A DNA stretch of 64,000 nt from Marthasterias glacialis (taxonomy: Eukaryota > Echinodermata > Asteroidea > Forcipulatida > Asteriidae), in assembly GCA_911728455.2 (NCBI GenBank), contig OU452238.1, forward strand, positions 10,113,065 to 10,177,064, read 5' to 3'. The position numbers were made by a program, and so were the translations under genes. Below, one piece after another: positions 19,691-33,600 of the stretch (positions are counted from its first letter, which is position 1; every line of letters starts with the position of its first letter). Below the pieces are notes generated by a model that had not been told where the DNA came from, did no database searches, and worked only from the letters and a program-made list of their open reading frames with translations.

Positions 19691-22600
19691 GTAGAGACAA
19701 AAACTTGATTAGAGAAAAAAGTGTGCAAACCATTATTGTAACAATGTTTTTGTTCAAATTGGGCAAAGAACTCACTTGCGACTAGATTCATATTACCATT
19801 TCAAATATATCTTTGCTTAGCTGATTTCTATGCCATCCTTGTTCTGCTAAGCAGAACTGTGTTAATAATTGCCCCGTAAAAAATAAAAAAAAACACTTGT
19901 CCTTGTGACTGTGGAACAAGTAACGCTATGGTTTGATTTTGTTCTCTTTGCCCTTCACCCCAACCTAAATTAAACACTTCCTCATTTCACCTTTCATAAT
20001 TTCTCTTGCGTCGTCGCACTCCTCACTCCTCACTTTAGTTCTATTTGCTCTTCTCACACTACGTAAGTCCTTAAACATCATCTTTATTGCCTTCCTCTCC
20101 AGCATGCTTTGTAGTGTGTTAACAAAAACGCTATCCAAGGTTCCCGATCGATGTTCTTTCAAGAGCATTTAATAACATTGTCAATGTTTGTTCCAAAATT
20201 ATAACTTATACTAACTATTCTTGAAAACGATATAATGTATGTTTTTTCATTTAAAATCGATGTTGGGTCGAAGATTTAAATCTAACAATATAGCCTATCG
20301 CAACATATAAAGCAAATCCCAAGACCTGAGTTAAATGAGATTTGGTATGTTGCATGCGACTGTGTAAATCAAACGTCTAAACAGAACCGTAAATGGTGCT
20401 GTTGTTGTGACATTGCGTTAGTTTGAATACGAACATTTTAATCAATTTTGCAAAACAGTTAATCCTGAGATTTAATTTTTATAAACAAAACTTTGGCGTT
20501 ATTTCGTCTTCTTGATGAAATGAACCAATAGTTTTGGACACAGCAGTGTTTGCGTTTGTGTGACATTACAATTTGGCATCGATGGATTCGCTCCAGTTAT
20601 ACTGTTTAACCTTTGGTTTGTTGACTGTTTCTTAGGTATACATATCTTCTTGTCGACGTTTCGATTTGCTTCCAATCTACAATCGCGTGGTGCATTAGCC
20701 GGCCTTATTGTCATTCTTTTGATGCAAACAACCGAATTCTAGGTATGATTATAGTTTGTATCACATTATTTGCCACTGCATGTCAATTTTTACTCCGCAT
20801 AATTGCATTCCTCTCCGGACAATCCATGCACTCACATAAAGTTCCCGATGATGGCAGTAATTATTGGTTACAATCGTTTTTCGTATTTTCATGTACGCGT
20901 CCGAATTGACGGCTTCGGCTGTGTCTATGGCCAGATCACTTTAAAGTTGTCACTTCAGCCATTGATCTTAGCCATAGCCGAAGTCGCTTGACTCGGACAT
21001 AGCCTTTCACAGATACACAACATACCATCCGAAAGCCTCCATCTTTTACCTTTCAACTGCTCTTTCAACTTGACCAATTCATGATACGCACTCACTTTTA
21101 ACACTATCCACAAACACAAATATTCAACATACTTAACCAAAACTCTCCCATATTAAACTTTTAGGAAATGCCTCTATGTTGACCTCCTCTTCAGTTTTTA
21201 AAACAGTGTCTAAGGCTTACATTGCATAATCAGTTGTCATTGTTGAAGCATAATAACCCAAAGGAAACCTACATCAAACCTTTCTTAAATTACTGGCTTT
21301 TAAAACTCCTTCTGTATAATGTGCAAAGATGACACAGTGGCTTTATTTACAATGCCACTAACACGGGCAATTTAAACTATGCTTTAGTTTCTGTACATTA
21401 ATTAGCCAAGCATTCAGTAACAACTGAAAACAAAACAGTAAAATCTTACATCAAGTTAGCTAAAAACTACCCATCGTGATTTACATATTAAGGTTTGCAC
21501 CTGAAAACCATTATACGTTATTATAAGCTTTAAACCCTGTTTGTAGAGTTTTTATCGGACCATACTTCTACCCTGGTAAAAACGTCCTCGTAAATATAAC
21601 GCCACGACCGTGGCTTGTGAGCAATAGTTAGTTAACGTATAGGCAACATTTTTATTTACAGATACAAACAAACTTATGATAGAAGCATAAATATTTTAGA
21701 AAACATCGATAAATCAAATACCCAAAAATATAATATAATATACACCAGACTGTTTTTGTAGTAACTACTTTAAACATCTCTTTCATATCAAAATACCTTT
21801 TCCACCTTTTGTGAAGTGAGATTAATGCTTTTTTATTTTGTAACCGCTTAGTGTCATTCCCCAAAATGCAAGAATATCAAAATTTGCTACCATATTACAC
21901 GTTATAAAACGGACTGTTCGAAACAGCCTGTTTGTGTATAGGTGCACGTAGATTCTGATGATGTATCGCAGGGTTTACCCCCCTCTGAAAAAAAAGAAGG
22001 GAAAACAGGCAAACAAGCACACACACCAACACCCGAACAAACAAAGACAACAACAACCAAACAGTGATCAAGATTGTTTACCGTGATTTTACATATCTAT
22101 CTAGTTTAAAATCCACGCTACATTCGGGAAAATATATCTTTACAGTTATTAATTCGATCTACATTCAGTACACATATTTGTTTTATCGACACGTGTGAAA
22201 GAAATTGAACTAAGTGGTACACAACAGCAGTCCATACAAATTAGTCCACAAATAAATAAATCTGTAAACAAATAATGTTTAACAGAGTGGCGTAAGTCTT
22301 GTTAACAACCCTTCAATACACCTTATGTTTGACACACCAGGCTTAAAACTGTTTGTTTTAGTGCCTTCCCCAGTACATGCTAAACCCACAGCGGACATTA
22401 AAAAAAATTCGTATGGAATTATACCTGTCAGATCTTAACAAAACGTTTTACGAAAATTATGGCATTTCAAAATGAACTAATATTTATCAAGATGTCTTAT
22501 AAGCGTAATTTGGGGGAAAATGTTAAAATTCAAACCAATATTCCTTTTAAAAACTAGATAATCCGATGCTACACAATGAAGTAAGACATGGAGTGTTTCT

Positions 22601-23988
22601 TGTTGATGCCATTAACAAATAACTATTATTAGCTGGCAATGATAAGAGTAGGGATACGATATTTCACACCGATGACTCCTGGTGAGGATAAACCCGGGTC
22701 TGGGTCCCCGTATAGGTTGGGGATCCATTTTGGGGTAAACGCAAACACACCATAACAGGTTTTCAATATTATAGGCATGGCGATTCTGTCGTTCTATGTG
22801 GTCAGCATTTACCACATCCGTGCATAACAATATTAAGGAAAATACAAATCTTTGTGTTACTTACTCCCATATTGGCGCCTACTTAGCAGTATACAGGTAA
22901 AACTATCCCTCTACTACAGCCGATTGATTCAACAGATTGTTCCATTTAACTCAGTGTGGGCCTGAGATTTGGCAAGGTCTCTTGCACAATGCTGTGCACA
23001 ACGGATTCTGGTAGGATTTTTTGTGCACAGGGCTATGGGAGCATTGGTAGCAAGCACATTTATGTGAACCCCTCCTGACCAAGTCGGCAACCCCAGTTGA
23101 TTGACACCTCTTCTAGGATGTGTGGAATGGTCTAGCTAGCTTAGGATATCATAAAGTATGAAGTGCTGTTTTTTCCTTCGGGTGCCGCTATAGTGTTTTT
23201 CTTTGTTTGTGCCACGCAACTGTGGCGACCTCCCTTTATTCAGGGTTCCTTAACCAACGATTCACCCTTTCGATATCATAAGCTAACATTGCTTGAAAAC
23301 ATCATTATGGCTTTTGCAGCAATTTGTTTTTACATCACCGCCTGTAATTTAATACGGGAAAGTAAATTGTTTGATTTTTAGGTCCCAGGTAGTTTTGGTT
23401 CTGAGCCCGTGTGTCAGAGTGATGAAAACAATCATTGTTATATTGATTTCAGGATCGGTAGAGCCACCAAGAGTTTGCTCCAGAAAAGGTGTTTTTGAAG
23501 AAGGCAGTCGATGTAGAGTAACCAAATTGCACGCGTGTGTTCCAGCTGTGCGCTTAGAAAATCGTTCCAAATTCCATACTTACCTTCACATTTCAAAGGT
23601 GGACTTTATCTTGCAAATGAATGTCTGTAGCGACAGGATGTCGACTTTTCCCTATACACATAATATAAAAAAGTGGCCACTCCGGGACAAACTCTTGGTG
23701 GCGTGCTTCATTGCACACACCTCCCGAATTCAGGGTCCGGAAATAAACAGTGACACTACGGTTTTCTTAACTGTTTGACCTTGTTCAAAGAGTTACAAAA
23801 AGAACAAATCTCAACGGGTCAAAACTAGGCACTCGACTAAAATTTGGAAATAAAGATCACGGTATCACTCAGAATTCGGCTTCTACCCGAGAAATAAATG
23901 CATTGTTTTGTTATAATGTTGTCCCAATCACTTTTGGAGTTCAACAACGCCTAGGCCTCTGGCGCAGTTTTCTTTTCCACTTGTATCC
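19691..23988. other. spacer between the convergent receptor genes
   Basis: About 4.3 kb without a recognised gene. A weak hairpin occurs at about 20898-20998 (GGCTTCGGCTGTGTCTATGG against the complement of CCATAGCCGAAGTCG). A frame at 23371-23778 (135 codons, plus strand) has no recognisable domain and I do not call it. The sequence around 22000-22070 is low-complexity A/C-rich. Confidence 0.4.
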
Positions 23989-23994
23989 TTTATT
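23989..23994 (-). terminator. candidate polyadenylation signal AATAAA of receptor gene 2
   Basis: The minus strand reads AATAAA about 60 nt after the gene 2 stop codon. Position and strand fit a short 3' UTR. No downstream element was assessed. Confidence 0.45.
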
Positions 23995-24054
23995 CTTGTT
24001 TGACGTTGTTAACTTATTTTTATCATTTAGCATTCAAACAATAGTTCAACTAGT

Positions 24055-24638
24055 TTAAACCTGTGTGGACTTAGATTTGATTAAACTTCCAGTGGGGCCC
24101 TCCGTCGTAGAAGTCTTTTTGCCTGCTAGGAAAGGAAATGCACGGGCCATCTGTTTCCGAAAGTTTCCACCCATGAAGGCGTATACAAATGGGTTGACGC
24201 AAGAGTTGAAGTACGTTAACAAATGAGCGATGATTTGAAGAACGAGGGCGATCACATTTTTTTCGGGGAAATTTTCATCCAAGCGACGCCAGAGGGTCAT
24301 GATGTGGGTGCCAATCCAACACGCAGCGAATGCCACAATCACGGCCAGTATCATGCGCGTGATCCGTCGCTTCTGCATCAGCATACGCAAGTGGACGGGA
24401 GCGTGTGTTTCCTCGGTCGGTGATACGGCTTTCCACAGGCGGTTCAGCACGATGGAGTAACACACTGCGATGATTGTCAGTGGTATAAGGTACACCATCA
24501 CGAAGGAGTACACGCCGTAGCCTTTGTAGAAGATGTCGAGCGGCCACATTTCACCACAGATTTCGTATGTACGGTTTTCATGATACATGACGTTAATGTC
24601 AAAGAATACAGCAATCGGGATGGCAAGTACTGCGGAGA
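24055..24638 (-). CDS. gene 2 coding exon 3 (TM4 end to C-terminus)
   Basis: Follows the acceptor CTCCCTGCAG. It completes the split codon (T|TC) and encodes [15 protein letters not shown] of TM4, ECL2 ([11 protein letters not shown]), TM5, ICL3 with [13 protein letters not shown]6 (CWIG), TM7 (NPFVYAF) and a Ser/Thr/Lys-rich tail ending KSKSTQV. The final STQV has the form of a class-I PDZ ligand (S/T-X-V), an inference from the last residues only. Confidence 0.9.
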
Positions 24639-27600
24639 CTGCAGGGAGTAATAATAATAGCGTACATTAAATCAATGGAAAGAATTATTACACCTCCAGT
24701 AGGCCCTATATTATTTGGATTCAAAGTGTAACCTTAACAAGCTTAACATAATTTTATCAGGGGGATTTCGTTTCAGCTTTAAGTTGTTATTTCACCTCAG
24801 TTTTTAAATAGCCTGTTCACCCTTGTAAACGTTTTGCTACTACAACAGCAAACATTCGTAAGGGTGGGTGTGGGTGTCTGCTGAGCATTTCAACCGAAAG
24901 TATGGACATGTTCTGCAGGCTTTGTATCCAGTAGTATCGGACTCAAGTCAGGACTCGACCCGAGTCACATCGGCAAATGACTCACAGACTCGATGATCCT
25001 GATTCGGCCTTGACACCGAGAACCCAAAGTAACGTTTACGAAAATCATACTTTATACATGATGCGATTGCTTATTTTTTTCCCCGATCCTCATGTCAAAA
25101 AACACATACGGTAATACTGCTTTAAGTAGGCTACTCATAGAGTTCAGTTCCAAAGAATAAAACATGTTGTACTTATTGTCATTTCTCGTTATGAATTTGG
25201 TTAGCCATTAACAGTGTTCCATCATATATTTCAACCGACCCATTTAACTATTCTTGCACAGTTCATTATTAGTTGTGCCAAAGCAAATGAATGACTCTTG
25301 AATGGGACTCAACCAAGTGACACGTGACTTGGACTCGGATTCGACTCAAATGACTATACTACAACCCTGCCGCAAAGTATGACGCCCATCACTTGGACAT
25401 GCACTGAGCGTGTAGGCTATGCGCTGTGGCGCACCAAGCTAAATAACCCAAAGCAAATATTATAGAGCGCCGAAGGCGCAAGATTGGGAACTGGAGCCTT
25501 ATTTATTGTTGGAACGTGAAATGCACGTGGGCGCCATTTCAGCAAGTGAATGAACTGTTTCCCATTGATAGCAATGGTCACTGTCTGCACTGATCTATTG
25601 TTGTATCAAAAGAGTTACTTGCTGAAATGGCGTCCTCCCAGTAGGATTTCACATTTCAGCCAGAGTTCCTCATTTTGCGCCTCCGGCGCTCTATCATCTT
25701 TGCCCAAAACAACCATTCCTGTCCTTTCATGTACCCATTTACCTCTTACTGAAGAAATGCAATTAAACTTATTTTGTCAGTAACAGGCAATGCCTGCAAC
25801 CCTCACTCTAGTGATTAAGTCATCGCACGCACCGAGATCGGTTTGCTAAACAGGACCGGCCAAGTTTCAACATTTCAACACTTTTCAAGATCTTCTAAAC
25901 AGTTATCTTTGTCCGGGTGTCGTAATTGGCGTTTTTGTGTGATCGATTGTCGAGTATGAAAAGTAGACTCACATGTCCAGATACAGACGCTAACAACAAT
26001 AGCAACCCTCGGAGTACGACTCTTGAGTGCTTTTAGCGGGTCAGTAATGGCATAATAACGATCAATACTCATCGCTGTCAGTGTGGCACATGTTGCTTGG
26101 GCAGTCACCTGCATATCAAGAGAATAGAGTAGAATTCTTATAATAATAATATGAATAAAAAAAAATAGTAATAAAAAAACAAAACAAAAAACGCTAAGTA
26201 CATAATTCTCTAGCGTGTGTGCTACGGGTCATAATTATGTCCGTTTTGGACCATTACGTCTGAAACATTATGCCCAACAAACCGGCATGACCAGCCATTA
26301 TGTTCAACCCATTATGTCCGACAATCATTATGTCTGATCTACTGCCCTACGAATCTGTCGGACATTCATAAAGGTCCATGACTGTCAAACATTGATGGTG
26401 CATAACAAAGCCCTAAGTGCAATTGTTTGAGTGTGTCAACGGGGGCGGTCGGTGGCAACATTCTTCAGAAGATGCGTAAGAGCTCCCAACTATACTGAAC
26501 AAGGGAAATTACCCCGTATAGATCTAGCCATCTTGCATCCCTAACTTCATTTATTTACAAAATTAACCTAGTCTGCCATTATCTACTTGTTGTTCCAATA
26601 AAGTCAGTAAAATCCACTCTTCATTGATGTCAATCATTGAAAAAAGTGTCAAAAACGCTTAATTTTAAGAAGTGTTTTGTCGTAGCTTTTGAAAGGCTTC
26701 TCTCATCGCGCACGTCCGGTTCGCGATACGTTCGGGTAGCTCTTGAAGGACTGCCTCGATGAGCGCCTTCTGAGCTGATGCAGCGCCCCCTAAAAAGCGC
26801 AAATAAAGCGCATCTATCTAGGTCCTCCGTTCACACTATAGTTCTAGAAATTAACCACGGGTACCAGGTTAACAATTACGTGAAGCACTTCTCAAATTGT
26901 ATGAACTACCTTCGGAAGCACATACAGTCTCAAGCAGTATGTGGGCTTTTAGTGAATACTTAAACAATTAAAATATAAAAAAAAAAAAAAGAACCATCAG
27001 TGAAATAAAAGTGTAATCGTAAAATTAGTTTGAAGATTGTCTACTACTTCAATATTTGTGCTCAGAATATACCATAAATTATGCACATGACGTGATTTGC
27101 GTAGGGCCCTCGCCTACAGGTCAAAATGAGGTTGTTCATTGGCCAATCCTGTACGCCGTGCGTACAAATCTCTGCGTATCCATTGTTTCATCGATTAACT
27201 TCTAAGATGGCGGCGTGATGACGTCAATGCATAAGGTCTATACTTAAAATGCTTGTTCATTTGTATCTTCATGCATCATCATTAAACAATATTCTTTATT
27301 CAAAGGGTCATGGATTTCTGTTGCAACAGCTTCCTCCCTTCCTTTTTTTGAAACAAACATTTAATTTTTGTTATGCCATAAAATACGTTTTACCCAGAAA
27401 AATTCCAGTTGCCAAGTAAGATTTATCGAGTAACGGAGCTCACATAAAGCAATCATGCTTTATAAACAATTAGCCGAGGTTTAAGTACTGGATTAAGTGT
27501 GCATTGCAGTGTTTAAGTGAATAAAGCTTACTGATAAAATCTTAAAATCCTAAATCAAAATACTTTCCACTCAAAACAGTCCAGCGTGCTGTCATGTGTG

Positions 27601-30600
27601 AAATGAAATTGTGCAGTACGTTGAAAATCGCTATATGCTCTCACGTTGATAGATTTTTATTTATCCTTTCACGACAACGATGGAGTTTAAACCGTGATGT
27701 AAACACCACTCTTGATCTTAAATCAGCATCGTTCGGTCTCCACAGAGGATCGCTGATTGCTGTGGTACTGTTTACCGTTCAGACTCTATACTGCTCTGTA
27801 TACTCCGCCTCATCAACGAAGCCTCTACACGCTCTGTTAAGTGATTCTCACACTGTGTTAAGCACGCGGCTTTCACGACAAAAACCTAAATGCTTTGAAT
27901 TGTCTAGACTTTCTTCAAGTCATGGGGCTATTTGCATTACCAACATGTACAGAATGGATTGGAAACAACTTGCAAGTATCATCAAATACCCTGACGATAT
28001 AGGCTAATACTTAACCATTTGAAAAATCAATAGACGCTATCCACTGAAAAGAAAACCACTTTGGCGTTGCCGATAACTAAGTAGAAAGTTTAAGGGGAAT
28101 GGACTGACTTTCAATCAGTGCAGCGGTTAATATCTTGAAAAATAATAAGAGAAGAAGTCTAATCATGTCTTGGGGGATATGAGTCGGGAATGGGGGCCTA
28201 TGTACAAGTTTGTTGCCGGGTATAACATAGCCATCTGTATGCACGATATGTATCTCATGTCGGTGCTCGTGATTATGACTTCGTGTGGCTTATGAGACGT
28301 GTCCATCAATACATACCACCCAGTTACCAGATCATTGTATTAAAAAGAGCTTGCCAAAGAACCGAAAAAGGAGAAATTATGTTAAAACATCTAAGTGCTC
28401 ATGTCGAAACGATGTTATAAATATCAGGTCGTGTCCAGTACCCTGTTTCCTCAGTCTTAACCTAAATTGTTTATAACTTCCTGGAGCACCAGTCGACATA
28501 CGTAGAAAGCCGACCTCTTTTTAGTCCTATTCACAATATCTTGAGGGCCGTACGTACATAAAATCCTTCCATCACCGTGTTTAAGTTTGTAGCAAAACAA
28601 AACACTGGTTCCGTGGCAGGAACACTTAAATTTGTACCCCTCTTTCCAACGTATTTTGAGAACCCTGCGGGTTGAACCTTTTAAACGTATTAAAACCATC
28701 ATTTAAGAATGCTGAGAAACCGAGTAACTGTACCAGTGCCTTACGAAGTAATAATTTGTAATGTTGTCATATCCGCAAATCGGTTACTTCAAACTCTGTC
28801 ACCCAAGCGTGCATAAAACTGTATGACAATCTCTATCAAATTAACACACAATTTTTTTTCCAAAAACAATAATACGCTCAAGTATTACCTGGGGACGCCC
28901 ATGCCATAGTTTCCTGACAGTATATGCCAAGAGTGTGTTCCACTCCGTAAATATTTACACTGGACGGGTAAACTGATTTTGACAATCGATTTGCATTTGC
29001 TGATTTTGTTTGACGTTTTTCTGGAAAAGTACCCCTCTGTTAAGACATACAGTAACTCTGAAGCGTTGTACGTATTAAGTTAACCTCTCTAAACTGTTGT
29101 TATTTGTTATTATTTCATTATGTATAACATATAAAACATACATAAGCCCGAAGCTTTATTATTTGGACTGCTATGGTTGGCCAGTAAGGTTAAGCTTCCC
29201 TTCAAAATCAAGTCATTTATTTTCGTTTTAAGCCGTAGTTAGAGTAAAGATGTACCCAAACAAGATTTGGACTGAATAAAGAGGCAATGGTGTCCCATGA
29301 TCAAGATTTGGCAACTACCCACGTAGGTACACAAATTACACAGCACCATACCATGGGAAAGCCGTTTCTGCCGAGGTCGTACTCGTGCAGTTGTCAGTGT
29401 GCACTATACTTTGGACAATTAGCGTTATGGCTGCTCAAGCCCCTTTTCAAATTGTTAATACATTTTTGAGGAAACCGCACATGATACTTTATGTACATTT
29501 TCATTCACATTTTGAATAATTATTTAAGGGAAACTGTTTCATCCCACGAAGTCGCTTCGTTGAAATTTCACACGGGATTTGGGTCCTAATGTAAGGGAAA
29601 GCTCCCGGTAAAAGGACTTTATGTTCAAATTTGTGTTTCAAGAATTATGAGCGGGAAAGTTTGGTAAATATGTTGCCATGCAGAAGTCATTATAGAAAGG
29701 TTAAATTCTGCATGGGGAATGGGGGCACATGTCTTCAGGGTAATTCTAGCAAAAAACAAACAAAAATGACATTTTTTCACGCCAGGAGCCATTTTGTTGC
29801 TTACATCCTTTTGTTACTGGGACAAACTACTTTATGTTCCCGGAAAAAGGGCGTAAGGCCTTATGCCCTTTTTCCGGGCACACGACGAGGTACTGTTCCA
29901 TAAAACACCACGGGATTGACAATGCAACCTTTGCCAAAAAACAGTGTAGAAAATTACCACCAGCCTTTTATCACAGAAAAATAATGAAATCTAAAAGGGA
30001 AAACTGTTTTGTTGAAGCTACCGTCATTTCAAGAAATATGAGAAAAAAAATGTTCCAGGTGGAATTAAGAAGCTGATTCCACAGTCGTAAACGTGACAAC
30101 TACTAGTTGGGTAAAATATCATTATGCACATGGAAACTAAGAATATAAATATATATATTGTGTGTCTTTTGCATGTTTTTGATGGTTTAATAACGATTTG
30201 CGATAAAAATCTAGAAGATATTCTATAATCAACCTACCAAAACCATAATTGGTAAAGAGGAAAGAGGTTTCGCTATAATGACGATAACTTCACTTTGACA
30301 GATGTATGTCTAGTTCAATCAATGTCGATGGCGGGCGTAAGACTCATCTTCAAATGGATTGAATTCGCATATGGGTAAGCGAATGAATTACGATTTACAC
30401 TCTTATTATTACAGGTTTAATCATTTATCAAATGCACCCCAGTCTCTACTTTTGACGGGCAGAATTTACGGGTTTCGACTTGCAATTTCAGAATCAGTGT
30501 TAATCCACAGTAGAATTATTATGGTCGATTTAACCATCTGTGGAAAGAATCTTCAATTTATACTTCAAGTTATTCCAATCACCAGGAGGGTTGTGCGTTT

Positions 30601-33600
30601 CCTTTGGATGATCCTGATGTTGACACCTTGGGTTTGGAGTGGAACATAAGCTGACAATTCAGATGGTTAAAGGTGATAATAATAATATAGTCTTATATAG
30701 TATCTACCAACAATTACGCACTCAATGCGCTTATTTTAATAGTTTTTGAGACAGGTTTTTGAGTTTGTTGAACTATGAGAACCATTTAAAATGCCGTTGT
30801 GAGGAAAAGACAAAATAATGCATTTTAAAACTGTGTAAACTTGACTAAATTTGCACATTATTCCCGTCTGAAATATCTCAAAGTACGAGGAAATTACCCT
30901 TATTTCGTTTTAAAAACTCGAAACAAGCACACATCTTCGTCAAAACATTGATTGTTTTTTCTGTTTTCTTGAACTGACATTTGCTGAGTTTCTAATCGTT
31001 GGTTGACTGCTGTGTTATTGAAAACCAACGGTTTTGTTTGTCAAATACCAAACCACACTTTATGCCGGTTTAAGCTTCCATATACATTCACACACACAAA
31101 TCCATGCACATCCTTACAACTTCCCAATTATAGACCAACTAAATATTTCAGTACATTAAATTGTCAACTGTCTACTCCAGAGGGGCCAGCGTTCACTTTG
31201 TGAAATCAGATTTTCAACTGCACACAACGATTATCCGTATGCTCCAGAATTTCTGGTAAATGGTTTAATTCTATTTTTCCCTGTTGGCTGCCAAGGGCTG
31301 GTTGTGCCTAAGATGGATGCTTTGTATTATACTTAATGCTGAGTGATTTGATAATATGTGGGAGGATATCTCATCGTCCAGCCTTATACACTACCTTCTC
31401 AATCCCCAGCAAGTGTCATCCTGTCTCTTTGTATTTCCCTGGATCGTCATCGATTCTAAGTGCGTAATCGCACTTTATCTCAGCTCACGTAGCACGTATA
31501 TCCAGGTATTGACTGGATCCACAACCTGTCCAATACCTTCTCGTCTGAACACACTCAGCACTTCTCCCTTCTGACATTTAGAAGGTGTTAATTTCGATAT
31601 GAAAACTATTGAGGTATACTAACCACTTGCCGTCGTCAAATTGTATTTATCGACAGTTTAAGAGTAACTAAGATTAAGTTTCATTTGTTTATACAAAAAG
31701 ACTTGGCCTAATAGCGTATTTTATTGACCTAATAATAGCTTTTTCAAACTGATATTTCCATTTGCTTGATTATAATGTGCTATTTTTGAGTTGTGTGCTA
31801 TAACTGATATTAAACGAGCATGTTTTGTACAATGTGGAAACAGTCTCCGTTTCACTTGAAGAGAAACAATCTCGTTTTATAACACGACTGTTAAGAAGCA
31901 TTATGTCTGACGCGGACTGTTATATCCGACGAAAATTTTGAACCATCATGTTCCACCCATTGCGTCCGACGAACGATTATGTCCGACCCATTGTGTCCGA
32001 CGGAAATAGTAGGTCGGAAAAAATGGTTTGTCGGACACATTGAGTCGGACATATGGTTTGTCGGTCACAATGGGTTGGACATAATTGTTTGTCGGACACA
32101 ATGGGTCGGACGTAATGGTTTGTCGGTCACAATGGGTCGGATGTAATGGTTTGTCGGACACATTGGGTCGGACGTAATGGTTTGTCCGACACAATGGGTT
32201 GGACATAGTGGTTTGTCGGACAATGGGTTGGACATAATGGTTTGTCGGACAATGGGTCGGACATAATGGTCCATGTCGGACATAATGGTGCGTAACATAA
32301 GCCTCTTTTACCACCATAAAGAAGCAGCTTCTGAAAGTAACACTTAAGTTTTCGTTGGAATGTGCCAAATACACTAGAGAATAAACCCGTATAATGTGTG
32401 AATATTGTTGTTAAGTTATGCCTTAAAGGAAAAGCGTAATCCTATTTTGTTTTAAGCCATTACAAAGCTTCAGGCTGTGGGATGTATATAGTATCACAAT
32501 CAGGAACGATTGTCGAGCTGGTGTGCATGGGGCTGGGGTCGAAGTCACAAAGAATCCCTATAATGCGTTGTAAATATTCCAGGAGTGATTTGTATTATGA
32601 CATCGCAATAAGATTGATGTACAACTTAAGATCGATTTTAGCTCTTAGTGAAATCGAAACAGGGAAGGGGCATGTGGCTACATAAATGATAGGAATTTGA
32701 GTGTTACATAGTTTAGGCTCTTGGCGTCTTCGATTGAGCCGTCTATTGCTAAATGAAGTCGGTGTTAAAATATGAGATTTTAGACTCTTCATTTAGGGTA
32801 GGGTTCCACACAATATTGTATTTAGAAGTTCGGGCTACATTAATGGTATCAATATGGGCTAAAAAGATCCAGTGTAAATATTTCCATGTTATTGTGTGTC
32901 ACTGGTGTTTTCTTTTGGTTCAAAGAAAACTGAGATTTTGACATCAATGGATGGGGACTTGATGTATCTACGTCACCCTTAAAGTTGTCCAGCTTAAGGT
33001 ATCCTAAAGTGGTGTACCAACGTTTCTTACCTATTGTTAAGCTGTCCATGTTGTAGTTCGGTTTTATTATTTTTACAGTCAAATTGTGGTTACACACTCA
33101 TTTACCCGTCCCCCTTAACTGTACGATAAAAAATAAAAAAAGGATATACCCGACTACATTTTCGTTGGCTCTTCAAGAAATTACTCTTAAAAGTGCAAAA
33201 ACACCCTGACCACAATCACCTAACACACGTCATCATGACCAATAATAATTGTATAAAAAGCTAAAAAAAAAAAAAATAATAATAATAATAAATAAAAAAT
33301 CCATCTAGTTCCGGTTGTAAACGATAACTGCACGACAGTAGTAGGCCTAAATGGCAATCGCATTTCTAACACCTCGAGAGTGAAATAAATTAATCATCGG
33401 TTCAGACATTGAAATCGACATTCAGATTAATTATATAGGTGCGACACAACACGGGAATGTTTTTTTTTTTCAATCTTTCAGCTAGCTGTACTACTGGCCT
33501 AAGTCCAGAAGTCTTTAAATTGTATTTGATGAAATGTTATCAGTTTACTGTTTGCTGACGTTCACGTAAGTGGTTGAAACGATTCCCGTCAATCTGTGGT

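Noticed and set aside
23371-23778. 135-codon plus-strand frame downstream of gene 2
   Set aside because: No recognisable domain, no splice or start context, and it lies between the ends of convergent genes.
31946-32374. 142-codon minus-strand frame (and a similar plus-strand frame at 60003-60395) as related proteins
   Set aside because: Their similarity (SDKPLCPTH-type repeats) comes from the shared 31-bp DNA repeat, and both loci reverse orientation mid-way.
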